Positions 1 to 11,633 of a stretch of 64,000 nt of DNA are shown in pieces. Below the pieces are notes generated by a model. The model was not told the origin of the DNA, made no database searches, and saw only the letters and a list, made by a program, of their open reading frames with translations. The stretch lies in contig NC_087064.1 in NCBI RefSeq assembly GCF_963678635.1, forward strand, positions 23,112,509 through 23,176,508, given 5' to 3'. Positions within the stretch are counted from its first letter, which is position 1. The number at the start of each line of letters is the position of its first letter. The DNA is from Symsagittifera roscoffensis. Lineage: Eukaryota > Xenacoelomorpha > Acoela > Convolutidae. Made by a program: the position numbers and the translations under genes.

Positions 1-177
1 GTGATTAAAATAATTTCCAGATACACTTAATTCATTGATTTAATTTTACGCATTTAAATGATAGTATCACTATCTTACAAAATTTTCATTTAAAAAAAAT
101 GGATTTTTTTCATGAAATCTTTCCATAGGTTGCCATTGTTAGATCTTCTTTAAATATTAGCAAGTAAAAATAAATTG

Positions 178-484
178 TTTGTTAGGATCGTTGATGTACA
201 GGTTAAAAATGAGAGGTCCTAAAACAGTGCCGTGAGGGACACCTTGATGAACTGAGATCCAGTCCCATTCAGAGTTGTTTTTTATTGTTTTCTGGCATCG
301 GTCTCTCATGAATTAATTTTTTAAGTCTATTGCAAGTTCAGAATATTTAAGATTATGAATTTTTGTTTTGAATGATTATCGTCAATAGAATCAAATGCCT
401 TCGAGAGATCTAAAAAAGAGCAAGCAACAAAACTGTTGGAATCAATTGATTTTTTGAATGATTTGAGAATGCGTTAAAATTGTA
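178..484 (-). pseudogene. LINE (CR1/Jockey-like) reverse transcriptase fragment
   Basis: Reading the minus strand gives two hallmark RT blocks of non-LTR retrotransposons in one frame order. Around 381-430 the reading is FLDLSKAFDSID, the first catalytic aspartate block. Around 181-250 it is QGVPHGTVLGPL followed by an IFNLYIND-like stretch. The family is known to use these residues for cDNA synthesis at nicked target DNA. Between the blocks the frame is broken by an in-frame stop (after NILNLQ), and neither the downstream YADD box nor the endonuclease is present. It is therefore a dead fragment. It lies directly beyond the 3' end of a Penelope-like element in the same orientation. The clade (CR1, Jockey or RTE) cannot be settled by eye. 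Confidence 0.8.
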
Positions 485-599
485 AATTCAAACAAACGCT
501 TTTGCACATTTTTGTGCATCTTCAGATTTTAAAAATCTAAATTATCTGTACAAAAAGATCAAAAAAAGTGTCATAGACGTCATTATTTCAAAACTTAAA

Positions 600-2510
600 C
601 CAATCACAACTTCACAATTATTAATAAAGTTTTGTAACAACTATTATGAAACAATTTTATTTCTTTTAGCAGCCACACATTTTTGAGATTTTTCAACTTT
701 TTTACTTCTACAATTTCGTTTTGTCGCTAATTTCATGCTAAAATGTAAGTTATTTCAATTTTTTTTATCCAAAATTTTTGTTCCTGAATCCTCTATCCTT
801 GTGGTGACATGTCGGACCATCTGGCCAACATAGATGGTTTTGCACCCACAGCAGTCAAGACTGTACACGACTAATGATTTCAGTTCACTGGAAATGGAGA
901 ACTTTAAAGAGGGCATACAAGATTTCTTTTTCCTCGTCGTGAATATTATCTGCGCATTGGTGATATCGAGCGTTTTTTGCTAATGTCCTACTCTGATTCC
1001 CCCGATATTGAACCATCAAGACGGGTGCGGAACCGCTGCTACAAACACAGGGCTTCTCTTTCTCAACTTTCTTTTTTGCTCTCCCTGATGATCTTTTCAA
1101 GGGATTGCGATGCAACCCGCGATGACCAGTTTTTCGGATATTGGTTATCCAACCTTTGTTTACTGGTGATTTCCATCGCCTATCATAATCTTCCCATTGA
1201 CAAACAGCGGAAAACGCTGCGAACAGTTCTTTCAATCACACATTATTTGGATGTAGTAAGCATGCTGCCCATAGCACTTTTTCAGGATCAACCTTCACTT
1301 TTCTCACTATATGGTCAACGTAACGGAGAAAAAATTTACTTTGCTGCACTGATTTATTTTTCTCCCTTATCGCGATGCATTTTCTACAGTACCAAACGGT
1401 TTCACTTATATTTCGATACTCATCATCTGATACATCACCGCATTTTACGTGATACCAGTTCAAACAGCATTCACATTCCACACCTTTGGACCTTGTTATT
1501 GCAATCGGAACATATTCCATTGAGATACTTTTTGGGTATAAACATTTCGGAAATATCCCTCGAGAGTGCAGTTTCGTACTGCTTCAGCCAAAAATTTGTT
1601 AAGATAACGGCAAGAGATGCACCCAATGCCGAACCATCTTTCTGAACGTACCATGTTCCATTGCACTTGAAATGGACTTGACTAACTGCCATGTGCAACA
1701 GTCTCTTCATGGTTTTCCTAGCATTTGTTGGTGGTCCATCTTGCTCATACAGTTTCTCAGAGCTACGTTTATTGCTTCTTTGAGCGGAACATTTGTATAC
1801 AAACTCTTCAAATCTAGAGATATCACTATTTTATTGGGTCAAGACTAATGCTCTCTAAGATTTCTTTCTCTCGCCTCTAGTGAGTTTGTTTTGATGTTTA
1901 CGCCCTCAATTTTCTCGAAAACTTTTGCAAGAATCTTGTTCAGGTTTTAATAAAAGCTACTAGGCAATGGTAGGACCGTTGTCAATGGGGTTCTCCCTTT
2001 ATTCACCTTTGCCAGCCCATGAGGCCTGGCGGGTTGCCTCCCCCCGCCAGCAGACCTCACCTTTGTGTAGAGATTTTCACTTATTTCGTCCTCTTTCCTC
2101 ATAGCCAACAACTCCTTATTGATATCTTTTTCTATCTTCATAATAATCGCATCACTTGTTCCTTTGCTGTCGCTGAACTTATTTGAACCTAATAAGTCAG
2201 ACAACTTGTTTTCGTAAGTATCCTTCCTCATTACACAAATCCCAAAGCCCTTGTCATTTGGTACCACAACTAATCCGCTACTCTTCAGATAATTTCGGGC
2301 CTTCTCAACGCCCTTGTCAGATGGTGTTTGTTTCACCCTTTTAGCATAGGCTTTTGTCACTGCTTCGATCTCACAAAGTGCCTCCAGGAATATTACGATT
2401 TTTCATATCCGAAAGAAAGATGTCAATACCAGCGAGAAAGTGTCTCTCATTAAATTTATCCCTGACAGGATCTTTCGGCCCAAATGCCAACACTTTTTCA
2501 GGTTTTAATA
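600..2510 (-). pseudogene. Penelope-like retroelement, copy A: RT with internal PHD finger and C-terminal GIY-YIG
   Basis: The minus strand reads, in order: an N-terminal RT-associated block (SGLVVVPNDKGFGICVM, ~2190-2285); ARPHGLAKVNKGRTPL, matching the Penelope-type 'LYGLPKIHK' box (~1985-2040); SLYTNVPLKEAI (~1781-1815); WYVQKDGSALGASLAVILTN (~1590-1660); a C4HC3 PHD finger (~1377-1512); RYVDHIV, the YVDD box with its second Asp replaced by His (~1304-1330); and LVVYSLDCCGCKTIYVGQ with a following RHVTTRI, a GIY-YIG endonuclease core (~781-885). Penelope-like elements are known to pair this RT class with a GIY-YIG nuclease. Several frameshifts and stops (for example between the two PHD halves and near 1720-1950) make it a pseudogene. 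The 222-codon open frame on the opposite strand at 977-1645 is only its antisense shadow. Confidence 0.85.
1377..1512 (-). other. PHD finger embedded in the Penelope-like RT (copy A)
   Basis: Cysteine and histidine spacing fits C4HC3. A CSDC pair comes first. A CECC block after a one-base frameshift supplies the next pair. Then follow WYH-x2-C and, after the loop, WYC-x2-C. The tryptophan two residues before the last cysteine pair is typical of PHD fingers, which bind modified or unmodified histone H3 tails. The domain sits after the DGxALGAS box and before the YVDD box, where ordinary Penelope RTs have a short linker. Confidence 0.8.
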
Positions 2511-3312
2511 GCAGCTACCAGGCACGGAGACGACCGGTCTCAATGGGGGTGTTCTCTTTATGCACCTTCGCCAATCCATAAGGCCTGGCGGGCTGCACCC
2601 CAGTAGACCTCACCATTTTGTAGAGATTTTCACTTATTTCGTCCTTTTTCCTCTTGGCCGACAACTCCTTTTTGATAATTTTTTTCTATCTTTATAACAA
2701 TCGCATCACTTGTTCTTCGCTTTCGCTGAACTGATTTGAACTTAATAAGTCAGACAACTTGTTCTCGTAGGTATCCTTCCTCATTACACAAAAACCAATG
2801 CCCTTGTCATACGGTACCGCAACTAATCCATTACTCTTCAGATATTTTCGCGCCTTCTCAACGCCTTTCTCAGATGATGTTTGTTTCATCCTTTTAGCAT
2901 AGGCTTTTGTCACTGCTTCAATCTCACAAAGGGCCTCCCCAGGAACTTAACAATTTTTGATATCCGAAAGAAAGATGTCAATATCAGAGAGAAAGTGTGT
3001 CTCATTAAATTTAACCCTGACAGGATGTTTCGGCCCTACTGCTTTAACTTTTTTTTATCCCAATGTGGTAATTCAACATCATCAAGAGCTTTCACCTTGC
3101 TTCCGTAGAGGTCGATCTTGCCTCTCTGATATATTCATTTGGTTCTTTTGATGAGTCTCTTTAACTGTTGTTGTTTGTCCTTATCCCCTGAGACTGAAGT
3201 ATTTCTTTACTCTAAGCCCAAAACATCTGATCTACAGCCCACTGTACTGCGCTTCTCGCCCTTTCTAGTTTGCTTACGACGTTTTTTGCCTTCGACGTTG
3301 AATGATTTCGTG
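2500..3312 (-). pseudogene. Penelope-like retroelement, copy B: N-terminal part only
   Basis: This is a second, diverged copy in the same orientation. It reads KALDDVELPHWDKKKL (~3070-3110), then the KFNETHFLSDIDIFLS-like block (with frameshifts), SNGLVAVPYDKGIGFCVMRK (~2760-2860) and ARPYGLAKVH near 2560-2600. It stops where copy A begins, so the two are head-to-tail with a partial overlap of content. Penelope-like elements are known for tandem, partially duplicated insertions, and this layout fits that. Frameshifts and stops (for example after SEEQVMRLL) show it is inactive. The segment 3112-3309 is a poorly conserved, charged region that probably belongs to the same N-terminus. Confidence 0.75.
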
Positions 3313-5446
3313 CAAAATATTAAAGCAACAAAAGTTGAGTATGATGTTTTAAAGCCAAGTTGAGTAAGTTGAGTGTTGATTGAGATGTTTTGAGATAAAA
3401 AATATTAATAAATATTTTATATACTAATTTTTCAAACACTTTTGATATTGCTACATATTTGAGATAGACCTGTAGTTTTCAGGTCATGAAGATTATCTTG
3501 TTTGTATATTTGTGACAATTGCTTTTTTAGCTTCTGTGGAGAAAATTTGTTTTTCCGGTTTTCATTTAAAAAAGTAAGATGCCTGTAGATTAAATTGCAA
3601 CCACCTTTAAGGGCTCATGATGGAAGGTTTGATGAGGCTCTCATCACTTCAGCCTAAATTTTCAGAAGTTCTTTTTCTACCCTACAGTAGAAACAAATCT
3701 GAACGAAACTGGAGTTTTGTTATCGTGTTTGTTTCTTCAGTAAGACAGCTCTTGATGTCTTTGTCAAACAAACTAATTGGTGTTGAAAGTTTAAATTTGA
3801 GTAGATATGCCATTTTGGAGCTTTTTTTTATGATCTCTTCGAATGATTTTTCAAAAAATAAGTGCTGTTAGATGAATTTTTGGAGTTTCTTGTATTCTTA
3901 ATATTGTTCCATTTTTCACCTCCCGTTTTTTATGAATTGAATATCTGCGACCCTAAATTATTCTTTCTTAAGTTTGCTTTTTGTGTATTATTACGTATAA
4001 AAATTTACAGAGCACATAATTTGATTTTTTCAACTTATTTTTAATGATTCTGTCGAACCCTTGCTTTTCTGTTACTTTGCCGGCAGAAGTTTAAATTTCC
4101 CGTTCACTTTTTTCCAGTTTTGATCAGTTTTTTATCATATATTCCGCAGACGAAGGAAGTTTTTTCTCCAGACTTTCAGTTCATTTATAAACAATCGATC
4201 TATTTCAGCCAAGTGATTTATTTTAATAGGGGGGTATTGATTTATTTGCCGAGTCTTTTAATCTACAATCGGTGATTATGTAGTGTATCAGTTATTTCAA
4301 CTGAATTGGAAGTATTTTATTAGTAACATGGAAATTATATGGTGTGAAAAAGTATCAAGTCAATCTTTTTTGCTAATGCTGAAATAGTTTAGGTAAGAAG
4401 CGCCTGAAAGTATTATATTAGTTTTGAATGGTTGTGCATAGTCAAACGACTGACCAAAATTTTCAATAAATTCAGATTTTTTTTTATTTTGTTTGGATTG
4501 TAAAATATGTTTAAAAAGATGTTTCATTCGTTTTTTTTTAATGCACTTTTGCATTAAATCTAAAAACTGCCATATTTTTCGTGCAAAACTTTTAAGTCTT
4601 GGTGTGTTTTTCGAATAATTTTTTGGTCAAAGCATGGCGCCATCTCCTGTTGTTGTTTTTCAGTGACTTCGACTGATCTGTCACATATAAATGAAACAAT
4701 TTTCTCAGTATCTTGGGCCCATAATTTTTGATTGCTTCAGTCTTTCAACCATGTTTCGAAAATCGAAAAATCGTTTTTCAAAAATCGTGTTTACAAGTGA
4801 TTTCAGATCTGAACATTTTTGGGGCTATGCTTCTGCAATTTAGATGAAAGGGTTTAATATATTTTTTTAGTTTTCTAGTTTTCTTGATGAAATGAGATTC
4901 AAGTTCATCAGTGGTCCCGGATCTGATTGAAGAGATTTTTCATCAGAAAAGTTTGAAGAATTGTTGTGAAACTCAGAAAACAAAAAAAAATAGTTGTAGT
5001 AGTGATAGTAGTGGTTGACGTAATAGATATAGCTGAGAAACTTTTATTCATATTTTTAAATTTTAAGGTAATTCGCTGTAGAAGCTTTAAATGGTTTTAA
5101 AAAAGGCGCTGGAGAGGCACTGAAAAAAAAGCTTTTGGAAAAAAATTGGCAACCCACGGAAAACAATCTGCTTTATTTCTTCTACTCGAAACATTGTAAA
5201 TCGTTTGCTCTTTGCTATCACGAAAAGCAAGCAATGATAAACTAGTCACAATTAAAAAATGCCGCCTTTATGATAATATAAAAAAAGTTTAACAGACCAA
5301 ATTTGAAGCAGATTTGCCGTAACTTGTTTAATTTAATGAAAAAAATTCCTTAGTATAATTGGAAGTTTGTTGGTGATTTTGATTTTGGTTGTTGCCCCGG
5401 AAGTGAAAGAAATAATTCTGATTTTTTTTTGGATATTTCATTATTG
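3303..5446 (-). repeat. Tandem LINE-derived unit a
   Basis: First of three direct units that start with the same 'gatttcgtgcaaaat' sequence (3304, 5449, 8348). On the minus strand the part at ~3425-3600 reads an RT entry region with frameshifts: QIYKQDNLHDLK, then a NYRSIS-like block, then ISKVFEKLV. This corresponds to the 'P-IYKKGD..NYRPISLL...SKVFEKLV' segment of CR1/Jockey-type LINE RT. The rest (3600-5446) is diverged and carries no long frame. It is the most diverged of the three units. Confidence 0.65.
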
Positions 5447-7395
5447 TATGATTTCGTGCAAAATAATAAAGCAACAAATGTTGAGTATGATGTTTAAAGC
5501 CAAGTTGAGTAAGTTAAGTGTTGATTGAGAGGTTTTGAGATTAAAAATATTATTTAGTTTTTTTATATACTAACTTTTCAAACACTTTTGATATTCCTAC
5601 ATTTTTGAGATAGGCCTGTAATTTTCAGGTACACGAAGATCATCTTGTTTGTATATTGGTGTGACAATTGCTTTTTAGCTTCTGTGAAAAAAAATTTGTT
5701 TTCCGGTTTTCATTTTTAAAAAATAAGATGCCTGTAGATTTCATTGCAACCATCTTTAAAGGCTGATGATGGAATGTTTGACGAGGCTCTCAGCATTTTA
5801 GCGTAAATTTTTAGAAGTTCTTTTAGTACCCTACAGTAGAAACAAATCTGAACGAAACTGGAGTTTTGTTATTGTGTTTGTTTCTTCAGTAAGACAGCTT
5901 TTCATGTCTTTGTCAAACAAACTACTTGGTGTTGAAAGTTTAAAGTTGAGGAGATATGCCATTTTGGAGCTTTTTCTTATGATCTCTTCGAATGATTTTT
6001 CAAAAAAAATGCTGTTGGGTGAGTTTTTGGAGTTTCTTGTCTTCTTAATTTTGTTCCATTTTTCACATCCCATTTTTTATGAATTGAATATCTGAGACCT
6101 GAAAATATTTTTTCGTAATTTTGCTTTTGGTGTTTTATAACGTATAAAGATTATTTTTTACAGAGCCCATAATTTGTTTTTTCAAATTATTTTTAATGAT
6201 TCTGTCGAACCCTTGCTTTTCTGTTACTTTGACGGCAGAAGTTTAAATTTCCCGTTCACTTTTTTCCAGTTTTGATCAGTTTTTTATCATATATTCCGCA
6301 GACGAAGGAAGTTTTTTCTCCATACTTTCAGTTCATTTATAAAAAATTGATCTATTTCAGCCAAGTGATTTATTTTAATAGGGGGGTATTGATTTATTTG
6401 CCGAGTCTTTTAATCTACAATCGGTGATTATGTAGTGTATCAGTTATTTCAACTGAATTGGAAGTATTTTATTAGTAACATGGAAATTATATGGTGTGAA
6501 AAAGTATCAAGTCAATCTTTTTTGCTAATGCTGAGATAATTTAGGTAAGAAGCGCCTGAAAGCATCATATTAGTTTTGAATGGTTGTGCATAGTCAATCG
6601 ACTGAGCAAAATTTTCAATGAAATCAGTTTTTTTTACTTGGTTTGGATTGTTAAAAATGTTTAAAAGGGTGTTTCTTTCGTTTTAGTCTTTCAACCACGT
6701 TTCAAAAATCCAAAAATCGTCTTTCAAAAATCGTGTTTACAAGTGATTTCAGCTCTGAACATTTTTGGGGCTTTGCTTCCGCAGTTCAGATGAAAGAATT
6801 TAATATGTTTCTTTAGTTTTCTAGTTTTCTTGATGAGATGAGATTAAAATTCATCAGTGGTCCGGGATTTAATTGGAGACGTTTTTCATCAGAAAATTTT
6901 GAAGATTTGTTGTGAAACTCAGAAAACAAATAATATTAGTTATAGTAGTGATAGTAGTGGCTAACGTAATAGATATAGGTGAGAAGTTTTTATTCATATT
7001 TTCCAATTTTAACTTAGTTCGCTGTAGAGGCTTTAAATGGTTTTAAAAAAGGCGCTGAAGAGGCACTGGAAAAAAAGCTTTTGGAAAAAACTTGGCAACC
7101 CACGGTAAACAATCTGCTTTGTTTCTTCTATTCAAAACATTGTAAATCGTTTGCTCTTTGCTATCACGAAAAGCAAGCACTGATAAACAAGTCACGATTA
7201 AAAAAACTAGCCTTTGTGATAATAAAAAAAAGTATAACAGACCAAATTTGAAGCAGATTTGCCGTAACTTGTTCAATTTAATGAAAAAAATTCCTTAGTA
7301 TAATTGGAAGTTTGTTGGTGATTTTGATTTTGATTGTTGTCCCGGAAGTGAAAGAAATAATTCTGATTTTGATTTTGGATGTTTCATTATTGTAG
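5447..7395 (-). repeat. Tandem LINE-derived unit b
   Basis: Direct copy of the preceding unit. On the minus strand, positions ~5575-5730 read AIVTPIYKQDD and ENYRPISK in frame, then ISKVFEKLV after a frame change. This is a clear non-LTR RT entry region. An 80-codon minus frame at 5831-6073 lies just upstream of the RT, where LINE ORF2 has its endonuclease-RT linker. A second 77-codon minus frame lies at 7043-7276. I recognise neither beyond their position in the element. Stops and frameshifts between these pieces show the element is dead. Confidence 0.65.
5575..6073 (-). pseudogene. LINE ORF2 remnant: linker and RT entry (unit b)
   Basis: The minus-strand frame at 5831-6073 (80 codons, Lys/Ser-rich, ending KLQFRSDLFLL) is followed downstream by the RT block AIVTPIYKQDD...ENYRPISK at ~5600-5680. 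The gap between them has stops and frameshifts. The catalytic FADD and DLSKAFD boxes are not found in this unit. It is probably a CR1/Jockey-type ORF2, but too little remains to name a clade. Confidence 0.55.
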
Positions 7396-7950
7396 ATAAA
7401 ACGCCTATATAAGTGCATTCGAAAGTTACTAGGATTTATATTGATGTTCAAATAAGAGTGTTGATTGTGCTGAAAAGTCGCCTTATAGACCGGTCGGGAT
7501 GGGATGCATGGTCACTAAATAGTGTGACTCTTGAAAGAATATTTCTTGAGAGTATTTATAAACGTTGTGTAAGAAAAGGACGCTGTGATTATCATTGAAA
7601 AGGATCTTGTCCCGAAAAAAAACTGTAATCTTTTAGATCCATCATCAGCGAGTTTAATTTAAGCACCTCAAAACCTGACCTGGATCCAAAATGTTAAATA
7701 ATCGCGTTATTTATATCATCAATGTTTACATTAGCATCATATTTATTTAATAATGGTGATATTTTGCAAATAATGACTTAATTTAATGAGTTCCAAAAGT
7801 TTTTAGATGAATTTATCTGGGGTAGGAATTTTTCTTAGAACGGAGTTGATCATATCTTGGACAATAACGCGTTTTAATTTTTGTTGAGGATATCATTTAA
7901 GAGCTTAATTTTTCTCTTCACTCGTGCTTTGCCTGTATGACTGTAAGGTA

Positions 7951-10842
7951 TTTTAAATTTTAAGGTAATTCGCTGTAGAAGCTTTAAATGGTTTTAAAAA
8001 AGGCGCTGGAGAGGCACTGAAAAAAAAGCTTTTGGAAAAAAATTGGCAACCCACGGAAAACAATCTGCTTTATTTCTTCTACTCGAAACATTGTAAATCG
8101 TTTGCTCTTTGCTATCACGAAAAGCAAGCAATGATAAACTAGTCACAATTAAAAAATGCCGCCTTTATGATAATATAAAAAAAGTTTAACAGACCAAATT
8201 TGAAGCAGATTTGCCGTAACTTGTTTAATTTAATGAAAAAAATTCCTTAGTATAATTGGAAGTTTGTTGGTGATTTTGATTTTGGTTGTTGCCCCGGAAG
8301 TGAAAGAAATAATTCTGATTTTTTTTTTGGATATTTCATTATTGTATGATTTCGTGCAAAATAATAAAGCAACAAATGTTGAGTATGATGTTTAAAGCCA
8401 AGTTGAGTAAGTTAAGTGTTGATTGAGAGGTTTTGAGATTAAAAATATTATTTAGTTTTTTTATATACTAACTTTTCAAACACTTTTGATATTCCTACAT
8501 TTTTGAGATAGGCCTGTAATTTTCAGGTACATGAAGATCATCTTGTTTGTATATTGGTGTGACAATTGCTTTTTAGCTTCTGTGAAAAAAATTTGTTTTC
8601 CGGTTTTCATTTTAAAAAAATAAGATGCCTGTAGATTTCATTGCAACCATCTTTAAAGGCTGATGATGGAATGTTTGACGAGGCTCTCAGCATTTTAGCG
8701 TAAATTTTTAGAAGTTCTTTTAGTACCCTACAGTAGAAACAAATCTGAACGAAACTGGAGTTTTGTTATTGTGTTTGTTTCTTCAGTAAGACAGCTTTTC
8801 ATGTCTTTGTCAAACAAACTACTTGGTGTTGAAAGTTTAAAGTTGAGGAGATATGCCATTTTGGAGCTTTTTCTTATGATCTCTTCGAATGATTTTTCAA
8901 AAAAAATGCTGTTGGGTGAGTTTTTGGAGTTTCTTGTCTTCTTAATTTTGTTCCATTTTTCACATCCCATTTTTTATGAATTGAATATCTGAGACCTGAA
9001 AATATTTTTTCGTAATTTTGCTTTTGGTGTTTTATAACGTATAAAGATTATTTTTTACAGAGCCCATAATTTGTTTTTTCAAATTATTTTTAATGATTCT
9101 GTCGAACCCTTGCTTTTCTGTTACTTTGACGGCAGAAGTTTAAATTTCCCGTTCACTTTTTTCCAGTTTTGATCAGTTTTTTATCATATATTCCGCAGAC
9201 GAAGGAAGTTTTTTCTCCATACTTTCAGTTCATTTATAAAAAATTGATCTATTTCAGCCAAGTGATTTATTTTAATAGGGGGGTATTGATTTATTTGCCG
9301 AGTCTTTTAATCTACAATCGGTGATTATGTAGTGTATCAGTTATTTCAACTGAATTGGAAGTATTTTATTAGTAACATGGAAATTATATGGTGTGAAAAA
9401 GTATCAAGTCAATCTTTTTTGCTAATGCTGAGATAATTTAGGTAAGAAGCGCCTGAAAGCATCATATTAGTTTTGAATGGTTGTGCATAGTCAATCGACT
9501 GAGCAAAATTTTCAATGAAATCAGTTTTTTTTACTTGGTTTGGATTGTTAAAAATGTTTAAAAGGGTGTTTCTTTCGTTTTAGTCTTTCAACCACGTTTC
9601 AAAAATCCAAAAATCGTCTTTCAAAAATCGTGTTTACAAGTGATTTCAGCTCTGAACATTTTTGGGGCTTTGCTTCCGCAGTTCAGATGAAAGAATTTAA
9701 TATGTTTCTTTAGTTTTCTAGTTTTCTTGATGAGATGAGATTAAAATTCATCAGTGGTCCGGGATTTAATTGGAGACGTTTTTCATCAGAAAATTTTGAA
9801 GATTTGTTGTGAAACTCAGAAAACAAATAATATTAGTTATAGTAGTGATAGTAGTGGCTAACGTAATAGATATAGGTGAGAAGTTTTTATTCATATTTTC
9901 CAATTTTAACTTAGTTCGCTGTAGAGGCTTTAAATGGTTTTAAAAAAGGCGCTGAAGAGGCACTGGAAAAAAAGCTTTTGGAAAAAACTTGGCAACCCAC
10001 GGTAAACAATCTGCTTTGTTTCTTCTATTCAAAACATTGTAAATCGTTTGCTCTTTGCTATCACGAAAAGCAAGCACTGATAAACAAGTCACGATTAAAA
10101 AAACTAGCCTTTGTGATAATAAAAAAAAGTATAACAGACCAAATTTGAAGCAGATTTGCCGTAACTTGTTCAATTTAATGAAAAAAATTCCTTAGTATAA
10201 TTGGAAGTTTGTTGGTGATTTTGATTTTGATTGTTGTCCCGGAAGTGAAAGAAATAATTCTGATTTTGATTTTGGATGTTTCATTATTGTAGATAAAACG
10301 CCTATATAAGTGCATTCGAAAGTTACTAGGATTTATATTGATGTTCAAATAAGAGTGTTGATTGTGCTGAAAAGTCGCCTTATAGACCGGTCGGGATGGG
10401 ATGCATGGTCACTAAATAGTGTGACTCTTGAAAGAATATTTCTTGAGAGTATTTATAAACGTTGTGTAAGAAAAGGACGCTGTGATTATCATTGAAAAGG
10501 ATCTTGTCCCGAAAAAAAACTGTAATCTTTTAGATCCATCATCAGCGAGTTTAATTTAAGCACCTCAAAACCTGACCTGGATCCAAAATGTTAAATAATC
10601 GCGTTATTTATATCATCAATGTTTACATTAGCATCATATTTATTTAATAATGGTGATATTTTGCAAATAATGACTTAATTTAATGAGTTCCAAAAGTTTT
10701 TAGATGAATTTATCTGGGGTAGGAATTTTTCTTAGAACGGAGTTGATCATATCTTGGACAATAACGCGTTTTAATTTTTGTTGAGGATATCATTTAAGAG
10801 CTTAATTTTTCTCTTCACTCGTGCTTTGCCTGTATGACTGTA
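7951..10842. repeat. 2,897-bp tandem duplication, right copy
   Basis: Right-hand copy of the duplication, including LINE unit c (8347-10292). Open frames of 80, 73, 77 and 61 codons recur here with identical translations at +2,897. Such identity means either a very recent duplication or two haplotypes joined by the assembler. Confidence 0.9.
8472..8970 (-). pseudogene. LINE ORF2 remnant: linker and RT entry (unit c)
   Basis: Near-identical duplicate of the remnant at 5575-6073, shifted by 2,897 bases. The 80-codon frame at 8728-8970 translates identically. The RT block (P-IYKQDDL, ENYRPISK) lies at ~8490-8580. Confidence 0.55.
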
Positions 10843-11029
10843 ATATAGAGTCATTAGGGAGGGTTTCAGTCTTTATCCGAGCTGCTCTGCTTGAACCTAC
10901 AATTAGATTTCTAAACTTTTCTGGTACAGGGAACGGGGAAATTCTCTCACGGTTTTTGACATTAATTGGTTTAAAAAATGTTGCGTCTGGAATATTTTTG
11001 TCGTGGCCTGATCCAGCTCCTTTGTTCAT
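10802..11029 (-). CDS. Unidentified 75-codon open frame, possibly retroelement-derived
   Basis: A minus-strand frame with a coding-like, mixed composition. Its centre reads KFRNLIVGSSRAARI followed by a SILQSYRQST stretch. A strand-then-'GSSxxxR' pattern loosely recalls the first block of SGNH-hydrolase-like domains found in some LINE proteins, but this is weak. It lies upstream, in the minus-strand sense, of the LINE units and may be their 5' part. Its last ~40 bases belong to the duplicated block and the rest is unique. I cannot assign a function. Confidence 0.3.
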   Translation of the reverse strand: MNKGAGSGHDKNIPDATFFKPINVKNRERISPFPVPEKFRNLIVGSSRAARIKTETLPNDSILQSYRQSTSEEKN

Positions 11030-11633
11030 GACTTTGATAACTTTCCGGTAGCTTTCTTTCTGATTGTTGAATTTCGAAAAAAAAAATCTTTAAAGTGGCT
11101 GATTTGTTCAATTTATCTAATTCTTTGAAGCTCAATTTGTTATTTGACAATTTTTTTTTGAGTCTGCCTTCAAATTGGCCGACTTTTTAGTAATTACTAC
11201 TCAAGGCAAACTTCGGTTGTAATAATTCGGGATCATTTGAGAAATTTTTTTGAATCAGTTCTTTTTTAATTAGGTAACTCTTGATGTTTTTCGTCTCGGA
11301 TTAATTTTCACCATTTGGCCGAGTCTTTGCTTCATTTTTTTATTTCAAAAAAAGTATTAATAAATGAAATTTTGATGTTTTTTCTGCAAGGCATTTACTT
11401 TCATAGCAATCAATCTCAGTGTTGTTGTCAATTCATAGAAGTAATAAATTAAGAAACGAGTTGTTTCAAAAAAATTTTATCGAAAAAAAGCTTGTTGCAG
11501 TGCGTGAGCTTGATCAGTCGGTGACCATTACTAGCTTTACCACACAATATACCAAATAAGCAGGATAGTTTGACAGGCCCTCCTTAACGTATATCACACT
11601 AACTATGCCAATCTTTTTCGCTTCCCAAACCAG

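Larger units (their letters stand above)
5054..7945. repeat. 2,897-bp tandem duplication, left copy
   Basis: From the 'aaattttaaggtaattcgctg' sequence near 5054 to 'gcctgtatgactgtaa' near 7945 this matches 7951-10842 almost base for base at a constant offset of 2,897. The few differences I saw are homopolymer length changes and single substitutions such as acacgaag versus acatgaag. The junction falls in unit a's tail and in sequence beyond unit b, so this duplication is younger than, and independent of, the older unit a/b tandem. Confidence 0.9.

Noticed and set aside
977-1645. 222-codon plus-strand open frame, the longest in the window
   Set aside because: It is antisense to the Penelope-like RT/PHD coding sequence, whose motifs are clear on the minus strand.
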